A stretch of DNA of 50,362 nt from Cruorifilaria tuberocauda (taxonomy: Eukaryota; Nematoda; Chromadorea; Rhabditida; Onchocercidae), in NCBI GenBank assembly GCA_013365365.1, contig JABVXU010000395.1, positions 1-50,362 on the forward strand, given 5' to 3'. Below the pieces are notes generated by a model. It was not told the DNA's origin, did no database searches, and saw nothing but the letters and a program-made list of their open reading frames with translations. Both the position numbers and the translations under genes were made by a program. Positions 35,101 through 45,346 of the stretch are shown piece after piece (the first letter of the stretch is position 1; each line of letters starts with the position of its first letter).

Positions 35101-37618
35101 CAATTCAAATTAAATTTTAAGCATAACAATTATCACTCGCATTTTACTTATTTTAGGTTAACAGTTATGCAGTAACGAAGTAATCGTTTAACACTAACGA
35201 CAGTATATGAAATTCTAATAAAGAGTAAATAAAGAGTAATAAAGAGTAAATCTCAAGAGTGATAAAGAATGATTAGAAATAAAAACAGGTCAAGTTCATG
35301 ATAAGCTGAATTATTCTGATTATCAGAATGAATAATTTATCATTGATAAAAATGGATAAATGATTAAATGAATAGTTGCTTGGATAAAGTTTTAAAAATT
35401 GTTGCATTTGATTGGATAACAAATAATTAGAAATGTTCCAGTGATAACAATGCATAATTATACTTTATCATATCAAACTATTAAATCTTACAAAGTTAAT
35501 ATTTTTTTTATACTTATATAACTAATACTATACTTATACAACTAAAGATACCTTTTTAGGATCATATTATCTTTTATCCCAACAGTACAAAAGTAACAGC
35601 AGATAAAATCAGTTGAATCTTTTTATAATTTCTTTTTGAAATATAGAAATTTAAAATATTTTTTTTTGGTATATTTAAAAGAGAAGAGAAAATGACAAAC
35701 TTGAGGCTTTTTATATTGCAGATGATTTGCTCCTGAATTATCACGAGGGAATTGATTGTTTGATTCTGTTTGATTGAAAAATCTCGGCGCTTTTTGTATT
35801 AGCTGATTTCTTGATCGATCTATGAGAAACGAAAACTCTTCCTTTCCTTTTCTCTATCCATTTTTTTTAATTTTTAAAATTCATAAAAATTCATTCATCA
35901 GAAATTTACAAAAATTTTCAATACTAAAATATAATATTAATAAAGAAATTTGAACTCTATTCGATATCTCTGATTGTTTGATCAAGGTAATGATCGATGC
36001 TCGATACGAAGAGTTATGCGTGATCAGAGAATTTTCATGCATTTAGAATTGACATACACACACACACATACATACATACGTGAACCCGCTTAATGAAACA
36101 GAACAATTCTATTTTAATTGTCACTTTTTTTTAGGTCAAGGCTTTTACCGCCATCTAATCATTTCAATTTTTAACCTTAACCAAATGTAAAATTTCAAAT
36201 TTAACTGTCTTACTGTTAAGTACTTTCTGGTCATGGACCTAATTCATGATAAGCAATATTGGTCATTGAATAAATGGAAGACAAGGAAGTAAACTTTCTA
36301 TCAATGCAGTATTTGCTTGATGAAAATTAGCTATACTTTTCCGATTGATAATTTAAACAAAATTAAAATTTGTCCTAATTTAATTTAATTAAATTAGCAA
36401 ACCTAGATGATTGTTTAAAATTATTTGAAAAAATTTTCTCAACTAAATTTTAAAAACAAATCTTAAATCAGTTGAGTTTATTTGTAAGCTTCATTGTATC
36501 GTTTAATTAGCAGCTTATTTACCTTAACCTTTTTTTTTTTTCATTTTACAAGCAGAAAAAAAAATCAGAAAAATTACCGATACTTTGTGAATGTGAATTA
36601 ACGGATGGATTTGAATGAGCGGCAATTAATAAATTAACTTCTTCAGCAAGTCTTGAATCGTTAATCTGTTCGTCAAGACGATTATCAGGAATCGTGATAC
36701 TTAAATTACGATAATCTGTTGGATCGTTTGGTAGACGAAAAGTGAAATCGTCGTGATGCTCCTCCACTGAATACACTTGTTGATTGTGATTCAATGATTT
36801 CTCTGAAAAAAATTACCAAAATAAAAACATAATTATTCAATTTACACTAATCGAAAACTAAACTTTCATGAAAATATAGTAAGTTTAGATAAAATTGGTG
36901 AAAAATTTTTGTGAAATTTAAAATTTTGCCAAAATGAATAAATTCTTAAAGATTAAAAAATTTATTTATTATCCATGAAAAAATAAATTTCACTGAATAA
37001 TTTCTAACCGAAGGATATTTATCCTATAAAATACAATTTTAAAAATTTCAAGTCATAAAATACTAATGGAATCTTAATCATAAAATAATCATAAAATTTA
37101 AATAATAATAGTTAATGAAATATTTCAAATTCATTTCCGATGAATAAAAATACAAATAATTTTCATACCTAATTATAAATATCAAAATTATAGAAAGTAT
37201 ACTTAGCTTATTTACCTGTTTGATAACTAAGAAAATTGTTCTCTTCGTGATGAGAAAAATCCGTATCCTGATATGAATGTGCAGTTTCACGACGTGGTGG
37301 TACAACAGGTGTGGCACGTGAAATATTGTTAGAAATAATTCCACGTTTTTGTGAATTTATTGAAGAATTATCTGAAAAGATCAATCGATTATTCAAAAAA
37401 ATTAGCAATACATCAATATAAAAGTTATAATATCGTTTAATTCTCTCCGTATCATTTTTCCCGGTATTTCTTGATGTAATATAACCTGAAAAATTAGATG
37501 TAAGCGGTGGTTGTTGAAGAGTTGAGTAATGATTATTTGTTGTTGCATGTGATAAATTTCTCGAGTGATCATTAACGCAAAAATCTTTCGTTGTAATTAA
37601 GGATCGATGATGATTCAT
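23160..37618 (-). CDS. PPP2R3: PP2A regulatory subunit B'' (PPP2R3 family), long form
   Basis: Calcium-binding B'' subunit that recruits the PP2A core to substrates. Exons, 5' to 3': 37618-37486, 37371-37216, 36802-36578, 35819-35701, 35028-34758, 34379-34235, 34012-33845, 33719-33595, 33505-33291, 33128-32954, 32430-32266, 32037-31862, 31117-30947, 27793-27705, 27593-27522, 27266-27143, 26857-26769, 26604-26511, 26439-26303, 25958-25781, 25570-25484, 25182-25026, 24614-24464, 24261-24117, 23593-23447, 23285-23160. Sum 3840 nt, 1279 aa, frame kept throughout. The B'' core begins near residue 845 ([16 protein letters not shown]) and keeps [38 protein letters not shown]-hand 1 ([12 protein letters not shown], about 1073), [17 protein letters not shown] and EF-hand 2 ([16 protein letters not shown], about 1150). 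The first ~840 residues are low-complexity, Ser/Asn/Pro-rich and have no known domain. An in-frame stop precedes the ATG in exon 1, so the start is firm if the acceptor at 37671-37673 is the trans-splice site. Some N-terminal junctions rest on frame alone. Confidence 0.93.
23633..24090. repeat. Tandem array of ~90-107-bp units in a PPP2R3 intron
   Basis: Units begin TCAGCGAATCGATAT at 23633, 23740, 23841 and 23929 and continue into AT-only sequence (AATAATAAATTAAAATAA...). Spacing falls from 107 to 101 to 88 bp through deletions in the AT part. Each unit includes the imperfect palindrome ATCGATATGTTTATCGAT. The array lies wholly in the intron 23594-24116. Confidence 0.9.
27633..27722. repeat. 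Source copy of a ~90-bp duplication (covers a PPP2R3 exon end)
   Basis: Spans the last 18 nt of PPP2R3 exon 27793-27705, its donor, and about 70 bp of the next intron. Nearly identical to 29070-29160, with about four differences. Confidence 0.85.
27832..27869. repeat. GA dinucleotide tract
   Basis: GA repeat with one GGAA interruption at the start of the longest PPP2R3 intron. Confidence 0.95.
29070..29160. repeat. Duplicated fragment of PPP2R3 exon/donor inside the preceding intron
   Basis: Second copy of 27633-27722, same orientation, about 1.4 kb further 5' in the gene, inside the intron 27794-30946. It keeps a GT donor (GTATGT on the minus strand) and the last coding bases with one change. 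A polypyrimidine run and AG (minus strand, near 29195) lie just upstream. Confidence 0.85.
29165..29194. repeat. 30-bp inverted repeat, arm 1
   Basis: Begins ATCTGTCCATTTCGTCGTTT. Its exact reverse complement is at 30193-30222. Both arms are in the 3.15-kb PPP2R3 intron. Confidence 0.95.
30193..30222. repeat. 30-bp inverted repeat, arm 2
   Basis: Begins GTAGACAGGTAAACGACGAA. Perfect reverse complement of 29165-29194; similarity ends sharply at both sides. Confidence 0.95.
31444..31879. repeat. Tandem duplication of ~210-227 bp over a PPP2R3 exon-intron boundary
   Basis: Copy A 31444-31670 and copy B 31671-31879 both begin AAATTGTAACATGCTATATT. Each holds an internal minisatellite of GTAGTAATTAAAATAAATAA-like units with differing copy number. 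Copy B ends inside exon 32037-31862 and includes the real donor; copy A holds a matching pseudo-donor near 31651. Confidence 0.9.
35076..35127. repeat. Two-unit ~27-bp tandem repeat
   Basis: Two copies of an AATTAAATTTTAAGCATAAC-containing unit in a PPP2R3 intron. Confidence 0.8.
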
Positions 37619-37670
37619 GAAATTAAGCAACCACGTAGATTGTTTTACAATTTATTGGAGAAAACAACTC

Positions 37671-37673
37671 CTG
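37671..37673 (-). other. Putative spliced-leader acceptor of PPP2R3
   Basis: Minus-strand GGATTTCAG with the ATG 52 nt downstream and an in-frame TAA in between. An upstream cis exon cannot be excluded, but it would only add 5' UTR. Confidence 0.5.
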
Positions 37674-38029
37674 AAATCCTTGTAAACAAATATTTTAACA
37701 TTTCATGCAATTGATATTATCATTAAAATTATCACTTAATCACTAGGAAGATATTAATTAAATAATTTTTCCTTAAATTAATATGCTTAATTTAATTTTC
37801 TTTTCTTTTAAAAAGAATACCTTCCTTTCTTTGCAAAAAAAAAAGCAATCTTCAAGTCGAATAATCCAAAGTCGAAAAATAGAGCCGTAATGTAAGCATG
37901 ATTATTTTTTTTAGCTATAAATACTATTGTCGCTCTTCCGTTCAAAATTAACTTCCACTACTTCATATGCATACGACGATCTAAAAAAAAAAAATTTTAA
38001 TTGAAATTTAAAAGTGTAACGTTTAGATG

Positions 38030-38135
38030 AGTGGTACTGTTAAAAGTACCGTATCAGAAATATAATACTGTTAATGGTACTGTATCAGAAATAAAATGAA
38101 AGTAATAATGGTACTGTATCAGAAATATAATAAAA
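38030..38135. repeat. Three-copy minisatellite
   Basis: Three copies of GTAC(C/T)GTATCAGAAAT separated by AT-rich spacers of about 25-30 bp. Confidence 0.8.
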
Positions 38136-39436
38136 GTTATAATAAGTGCACAAAATGTGATAAGCATGTAAAATAAGCAAGCAATATGTTTTCATGAAAG
38201 TATTTTTCTGCAAATGGAAATGCTAATTATTGAAAAATTACGCATGATCAAAGAATGTCACATCGATAGAAAGTTCAAATAATATCTATAAATCATATCT
38301 TAACAATAAATAATTAATTATCCTAATAATTAATTAATTAATTATTATGAATATGCAAAAAAATTAATGAGCAATTAATTGAATAACAAAATTCAGATTG
38401 CAACATTATGAATACTTAATTTTTAAGGTACAATGTTTCTCAAATGTAATGCATGAAAATGATTTTTTAAGATTTCATTTAACTGTATTTAAAATAGTGA
38501 AACGAAGTAAGAAGGTTATCCTATTTACTACGATCATCCTGGTCTTTTGGCGTTTACAGAGTTTTTAGGTCATTCATTGACCTTTTTAAAATTTACAATT
38601 ATTTGACCTTACCGATCAATTATTCTTCGACCACTGAATTAACAATACTTTTCCGTTTCGTTTAATTCCATGGCTTTTTTTTTTTGTTGCAAAAAAGTTG
38701 GATGAGAAAGTTAAAGGTGAAAAGATTAAGTTTTGAAGTGGAAATGAGAATCAAGAGATAAAATGCAGAGGAAAAAAAAAACAAAGCAAAAAAAGAAAGT
38801 AATGTTTAATGTTTAGAATACTGATTATCACTTTAACTTACCTACTATTATCATAATTATCAATAATAAATTCAATGCTTTTACTACCATGGAGATAAGA
38901 GAAAGATTAAGATTATCAAATACTCTTAAAAAAAATTAACTATACCTATTGAAACATGTGATATGCTCACTTGATGATTTCAACAAGTCATTAATCTTTC
39001 TCACTCTGAATCATTCAATTTTGATATTTTCGTGAAATAAGAGAAATAAATTGGAAGAAATGAACAAAAGCTTCTTTCTTTCACTTTCTCTTTCTACTTT
39101 TTTAGCTTTTACTTTTGAAATTTTAGGAATTTGAATGAGCTAAGAAAAGTATTTATTGGTATGAATTGGTATTTGTGAGTAAACTATGAATGAATAGTTT
39201 ACACTTGTTTGAATTGATTTTTCACCGAAGCAAATATTTACAAAATCATTGAAAAAGCATGCACAACAGATGTTTAAGTGAAACATTCTCATTTATCTTT
39301 TTAAATGTATCCAAAACATTGATGATGATATCTCAGACGAAGAATATAATTGATCAGTGAATTATTTTATTCAAAATGCATACATGATATGGATCGTTGA
39401 TATGGAAAACAGTTGAACTTACTGAAAAGATTGATC

Positions 39437-39456
39437 AATCAATCAATCAATCAATA
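39437..39456. repeat. ATCA tetranucleotide repeat
   Basis: Five consecutive ATCA-type units. Confidence 0.85.
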
Positions 39457-40433
39457 TTTATAGTAAAAATAATACACAAAAGTGCTTAATAATAAATATA
39501 ATATATATTTTATGCAATTAATAGTTTGTTGAACTCTTTTTTCTATTGTTGAATTTCATCAAATACTGATAATTTTAAACTGAAACTATAAGTATTATAA
39601 ATTATAGAAAAAATAATATAGGAAAAATATAAATTATAGGTTAAAAAAAATAAAAAATAGGATTTTTATAAGTATTATAAATTATTATTAAATATGATTC
39701 TTTTGAAAAATAAGGCAATAACAGAAGTTGAATTATTGTTTAAATGTAATGAAAGTAATAACAAAGTAAATGATAGCAAGAGATAATGTAGTATTTGATA
39801 ATGGAAAATAAAATGATAAGAGATAATAAATTTAAAAAAGTAGAAGCACATGAATTTGTTCGGTTAATCAATCTGAAAAAGATGTTGGAAAGTGAAAACA
39901 ATACTAATTATAAGATTACTGGATAATAATACCATAATAATGATTGTACTTAATTTTTTATCACTATACTGTTAATTGAAATGTTAATTTATTTGTAGGT
40001 ATGAATTAATTGGTAGCTCAATTAAACTGATTTGCTTTTTCGATCAATAAGCTTATTGATCGATAAAATTCTTGTTATATCAAAGTTTTTTAATACAGTC
40101 AAAAATGAGACTATTAGCTACAATCATTGTAAAAATCAAAAAAAAAAAACCTAAAACATTGATTATTTGAGGAAGGGAAGTGATACGATTACTTTTCTCA
40201 TTTTTTCACATTTTCATAAAATTTCAACAATTAATGCCTCTTCAAACTAATATGAAATAATTGGAAACGATACGTGAAAAACGTGATCTGATATGGTATG
40301 AATAAATGAAAATCAAAATTTTTGAATGAAATCCAAATTACTTTATCAATTAATAGAATCAATAATTTCTTTTTAATTAGCAATTATTTCAATCGAATAA
40401 ATGAATAAATAAACAGATAAATAGATCGATAAT

Positions 40434-40797
40434 TTAATTAATTAATTAATTAAGTTAGTATACAAATAAATAAATTTCAATAACGAATAAACTTTATTTT
40501 GCTAAAAATCTTTCATTTCTCCTAAATCAATTATGCTTTTTTATTGATAAGTAATTGAAATGGGATAAAAATCAAAGTCAAAATAATGCTATATAATAAT
40601 ATAACTAAGAGACAATTAAATTAATTAATTAATTAAGTTAATATACAAATAAATAAATTTCAATAACGGTTAAACTTTATTTTACTAAAAATCTTTCATT
40701 TCTCCTAAATCAATTATGCTTTTTTATATTGATAAGTAATTGAAATGGGATAAAAATCGAAGTCAAAATAATGCTATATAATAATATAACTAAGAGA
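40434..40797. repeat. Two-copy 183-bp tandem duplication
   Basis: Copies at about 40434-40613 and 40617-40797. Both run from a (TTAA)n stretch through AAATAAATAAATTTCAATAA to ATATAATAATATAACTAAGA with few mismatches. Confidence 0.9.
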
Positions 40798-40945
40798 TAA
40801 AAGTTGAATTATTTTTGTGATGAAAAGAGAGCGATAAAAAGTTAACGCTAAGAGTGATAAGCTACTTTTGTGAAAAAGATGCGATAAAGGGGGGAGATAG
40901 AAGAGGTGGAAGAGAAATGCGATATGATTGCTAAGATTTCGATTT

Positions 40946-41101
40946 GTGTTGTTGTTGTTGTTGTTGTTGTTGAAATCTTTCACTTCCATCTTCCTACTAT
41001 TACCATCACTACTACCACTATCACCACTATCATCATCATCATCATCATTATCATCATCATCATCATCATCATCATCATTATTATTATTATTATTGTTACT
41101 A
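40946..41101. repeat. Trinucleotide repeat cluster 1
   Basis: A (TTG)n run of nine units, then imperfect (ATC)n and (ATT)n runs around 41020-41097. It makes poly-Leu, poly-Ser or poly-Ile frames depending on register. Confidence 0.9.
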
Positions 41102-41304
41102 CCAATACTATTACAACAACCACTTACAGGAGGGAGATGCTACTTATTTTCTATTGGTTGCAAAACTGCAAAACCTTGTAAAAATGATGGAAAAAGATTG
41201 TTGAAAATTGTTGTAAGCAAAGAAAGCGTCGAGAAGAATAATTGCTACCAACTTCTGACCATTTCATCTATTTTAAACCAACAGTTGTTTCTCATCTCAT
41301 TATC

Positions 41305-41313
41305 AACATCACT

Positions 41314-41351
<38 letters not shown>

Positions 41352-41380
41352 TATCATCATCATTATCATCATTATTATCA
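41305..41380. repeat. Trinucleotide repeat cluster 2
   Basis: Imperfect (ATC)n of about 25 units with ATT interruptions. Confidence 0.9.
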
Positions 41381-41505
41381 GTAGTAATAGCATTTAGCAG
41401 TAATAGTATAGCAAATGTTCTAGAAGAAGGAATTTTTCAAGGAATGGAATAGGAAAGTAAGTTGTAGCAGCAACTTTAGCAACTTTGAGATCTGTTAGAG
41501 AGAGA

Positions 41506-41532
41506 TGGATGGATGAATGGATGGATGGATGG
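41506..41532. repeat. GGAT tetranucleotide repeat
   Basis: Six to seven GGAT units with one GAAT variant. Confidence 0.85.
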
Positions 41533-42229
41533 TTAAACTAAAATGTTTAATGTATATGCTTAGGAGAAAGAGAGGAGAGAAAAAGCTGAATGATTTTATG
41601 ATATCTTATCTATCTGTGATAGTAATACTGAGAAGTAAGAGGGAATTTGTGATAAAAGGATTATTAATGATCAATGTGAAAATGTTGATTTGCAATCAGC
41701 TGTAAATTTGTCGCAATAATAACATTCACTATTCTATCACTTTATAGCAAATTGATTTTTTAAAAAAATTTTTTTCCGAATAAAATTTAAATTAAACACA
41801 GAAAATCATGGAAGCGTTCAATAATGGAAGGATATTTAGCTTTTACTGATCATCCATTTTCTTATCACTAGATTGATAAAAGGAATATTATTTTATATGT
41901 GTATATCTGTCCTGATATTGCTGTTAATTGTTGAAGAAATTATTCGAATAATTGCAGAATTTATATAAATGATACGAAAATTTTGATAATTAATTAATTG
42001 TCTCTTAATTGATTAAGCTTAATTAAGCTTCCTTTAATTAATTATCTTTCACACATTTTGTTCATCGTTATAAATGAAAATGATTTTCTCGATAGGAATT
42101 TTGTATAATTGAAAAAAGTACAAATATGATGGAATGATCACTTATCAATTCCTCATATATTCTTATCAGACAATTTTTATCACTATTATCAGATGTGGAT
42201 ATAATTGAGTAATTAGGAGACAAAAGATA

Positions 42230-42362
42230 GACAATAAATTCATTTTTAAATTTCCATTTGTATAAATAGATAGAGAATAAATTATTTGTATAAATAGATA
42301 GAGAATAAAGATAGAGAATAAATTCATTTTTAAATTTCCATTTGAATAAATTTCCATTTGTA
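42230..42362. repeat. Minisatellite of nested short units
   Basis: Repeated blocks of AAATTTCCATTTG and TAAATAGATAGAGAATAAA in alternating order. They account for most of the 155-codon minus-strand open frame here. Confidence 0.85.
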
Positions 42363-45203
42363 TAGAAATAGTGAAAACAAGTAGAATTTAACAAACTTCG
42401 CCTAATATGATAGGAGGCGCGAATTTTATTTCTCTTAATATTTAAGCAGAAGATGGATTTTTTTCGATTCAGGAAAACTTCCATCCTTTGTTCAGGAAAA
42501 AATAACAGATTTTTTAGAAATATAATCACTCTCACAAATCAAATGTTATTTGAGAGCGATTTATTTATGATTTAGTGACTAATCGATATCATATAATAAT
42601 AAATTGAACTGTTGTTAAAAGTTATTATTGCAATGGACTGATTAAATTCAAACTTTTCGTTTCAAAAATAACTGATTAATTATACTGATAATTGCATTTC
42701 CACAGAATTACTTCATTTCTAAATGAATGTAAGTCTCAGAGTTGCATTTTTAATTAGAAAGTAAGGTAGTATTAAAGATCAGGTGTGCTAATTTGTAATT
42801 TTATTAATTAGTAATTAGAGTACTTAGAGTAATATCCCTCCCTTTCAGTAATGAAGTTTCATTATCATTGTTATCATTAAAACCATTCCATTTGGATGAT
42901 GAAACTATGATACAAGGTTCAAACCTTGAATGCATGCAAATGTTGAATTATATTTCTTATTACGGATGTTGAAATTCAAAAAGGCTAATATCAACCTCTT
43001 TTCCACTTTTGTTGTCTAGCTATGTGCCACATCTTCTTTAATTTGAAGTTCTTAATTCCACAACAGAATCTGATATTGATATATTACGGGGATTGAGGAC
43101 TTCGGCTTTAAAAATTCGAGATATTTTATAGTAAGGCTGATTGGATACTTTCACGACTTAGCTTTAATCACATAAGTTTTGTTATATGACGGAAAGTGAA
43201 AATGATATTGTGGAGTGCGACGCAACTAACCAACTCCAATTTAGACTATTCCAATTTAGTTATGTTACGAAGTTTTATGCTTAATTTCAAAATTCTAGAT
43301 CTTTCGGTTAACCGTCGAAGGAAGTAAGGTGAATCCACCGAATCAGGTGAAATTTTCGAGATCATAAAATTTAATATAATCATACTATAACTTTTGCAGT
43401 TTTGCAATTACACTGCCATTAAGAAATATCTGGAATATCTCGGATCATTTATAATCTTTTATGGACATTTTAAACTCACAACTATATACGATTGTATAAT
43501 ACGATTGTGAGCAGCATAGTGGGAGCAAGATACATGGTAGGAACTAAATAAGCATTGTTAGAGATGATCCGCACTAGACAAAGTACATAACCTTAAAAAG
43601 TAGTGAAAATTCTGCAATCAGAAAAAACTTCGACTTTTCAAGAGGAAGCAAATCGCTTGAGTTCTATTTTATTCCTTTTAAATATAAATTTGGGGTTAAT
43701 TTGCTTAATAAAGAGTAATTTAAAGGGTAATATAAAGGGTAATTTAGGATCGTTAAAAGCCGTTAAACAGCGAAAGCAACAAATCCGATCATAAGTTGCA
43801 GTAGGCAAATATATGACAGCATTCCTATTACTTTTTAGTAAAACTTGACAGAGGTATATTTGTTGACAGCTATAAGGTAACAATTACATTTCTACTTAAT
43901 TAGATCAAAGTTAACATGAAGCAACTATGAATAGGGATACTAAATGAGATCTAGGTCCTATTTATAAAAAAGTTGGTAAAATTGTATTTTCAACTAAAAT
44001 AGAAGAAATAATAGAAAATTGATAAACAAATTACTGGAAGATAAAGGCAGTCTTTTTTCTCCCATAATTCAAAAAATTGATTCAATAGTCGTACAACGTA
44101 TAATTGGAAGCAAAAAGATGACACAATATATCACAGAATGAGCAAGAACCTGAAATATAAATATTGGTTTTAAAAACAATAGTGAGTAAAACACACACCG
44201 AGTTTTCGAACTAAAATATAAATTAACAGTCATGCTGAACTAAACCGTATGGTAGGAATAAAATGAAAGAACAAATAATAAATTTGAAAAAAATATGGGT
44301 AATAACAAATAAAAAAGAAGTGCAAAATACGGATTATGTAGTACGGTGTATTATGCATGAAATATGATTTGCAAAAGAACAGTTAATAGAAAAGACTATA
44401 TAACGTATGCAAAAGATAAAGTATGGAAATTATATTTGAAAAAAATTTATATAGTATGATACATAGACACTGATGCCTATTCTGAAAGGATATTTTATCC
44501 AGAATTCAATAGACATAAGCTTAATGCTAAGCAGCTGAAAACCGTATCTGGTACGGTTTCAGATAAAGATGACTGTTAAGTTCATCTAATGTACGGAAGT
44601 TCCGGATCTGACATCTTCAAACCGTTATTTTCATTAGTCATACTCCGGAATTCCGAAGTCTAAAACATATTTGTTTAGCAAGTCATTTTTGTAGATTAAA
44701 TTTTCTTCACTTTTTTAAATAAGTTAATAAGTTCAAACTGTCCCCTTTTCATAGATGAACTTATTTGAAAAAAAAAAACAAGACACTTAATGTCGCTGCA
44801 GCAATCTAATAAAAAATAGGAAAATTCAGAATATGATAAGGAATTAACAGTTCAAAAAATATTTCTGTATCCTAAAGTACCCACTCCCGACATGCAATAT
44901 ATTTCACAGCAGAATATACACAAAAACTGCAAATGACAAACAAATTAGTCCCGAAAATTAATCCCAGATTTAGCGTTTAACATTATACCGATACCCATAG
45001 CAATACCTCGTATCCTTATCCATCTATTTAATTGACGATCATTTCACCCCAGTGTTTCAATCTTTTTGATAACCTCTTTTTTGCAAACCATGCAATAAGA
45101 TCTGGATCCTTTGGGTCGCATTTTCCGTTATATCTAAATTTCATTAATTTGAAGCAAGAAAAAAAGCAAAAAATTTAATGAGGAAAACGAAAAGAATCGA
45201 TGC

Positions 45204-45209
45204 TTTATT
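45204..45209 (-). terminator. Polyadenylation signal of MGAT1
   Basis: AATAAA on the minus strand about 140 nt past the TAA at 45347-45349. Confidence 0.5.
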
Positions 45210-45346
45210 TAACTTTTTTAACAACTGTTTTTATATTGGACTTAAAGAATCTTTTATGCAATATAAATTGCAATTTGAATCACTGATTCTACAATTGAAC
45301 ATGAACAATAATTGAAAGTAATATTGATGAGTGCATAGGAAAAATT

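Larger units (their letters stand above)
37674..45203. other. Long intergenic region, no gene recognised
   Basis: About 7.5 kb between the PPP2R3 5' end (its promoter should lie at the left edge) and the MGAT1 3' end. It holds several satellites listed separately. The longer open frames (40928-41452 plus, 42068-42535 minus, 43638-43883 minus) are repeat-driven or lack splice sites and homology. From about 42.9 to 44.7 kb the sequence is less AT-only and more mixed, without readable coding content. Confidence 0.5.

Noticed and set aside
40928..41452. 174-codon plus-strand open frame
   Set aside because: Almost entirely poly-Leu and poly-Ser encoded by trinucleotide microsatellites; all three registers stay open because of the repeats. 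No homology or splice support.
42068..42535. 155-codon minus-strand open frame
   Set aside because: Built on a minisatellite (repeated YTNGNLFKWKFKNEF-like blocks) in very AT-rich DNA; no recognisable domain and overlapping frames of the same quality.
43603..43883. Overlapping frames on both strands near 43.7 kb
   Set aside because: Considered as a retroelement remnant because of a Cys-containing stretch, but no zinc knuckle, reverse transcriptase or integrase motif is present.
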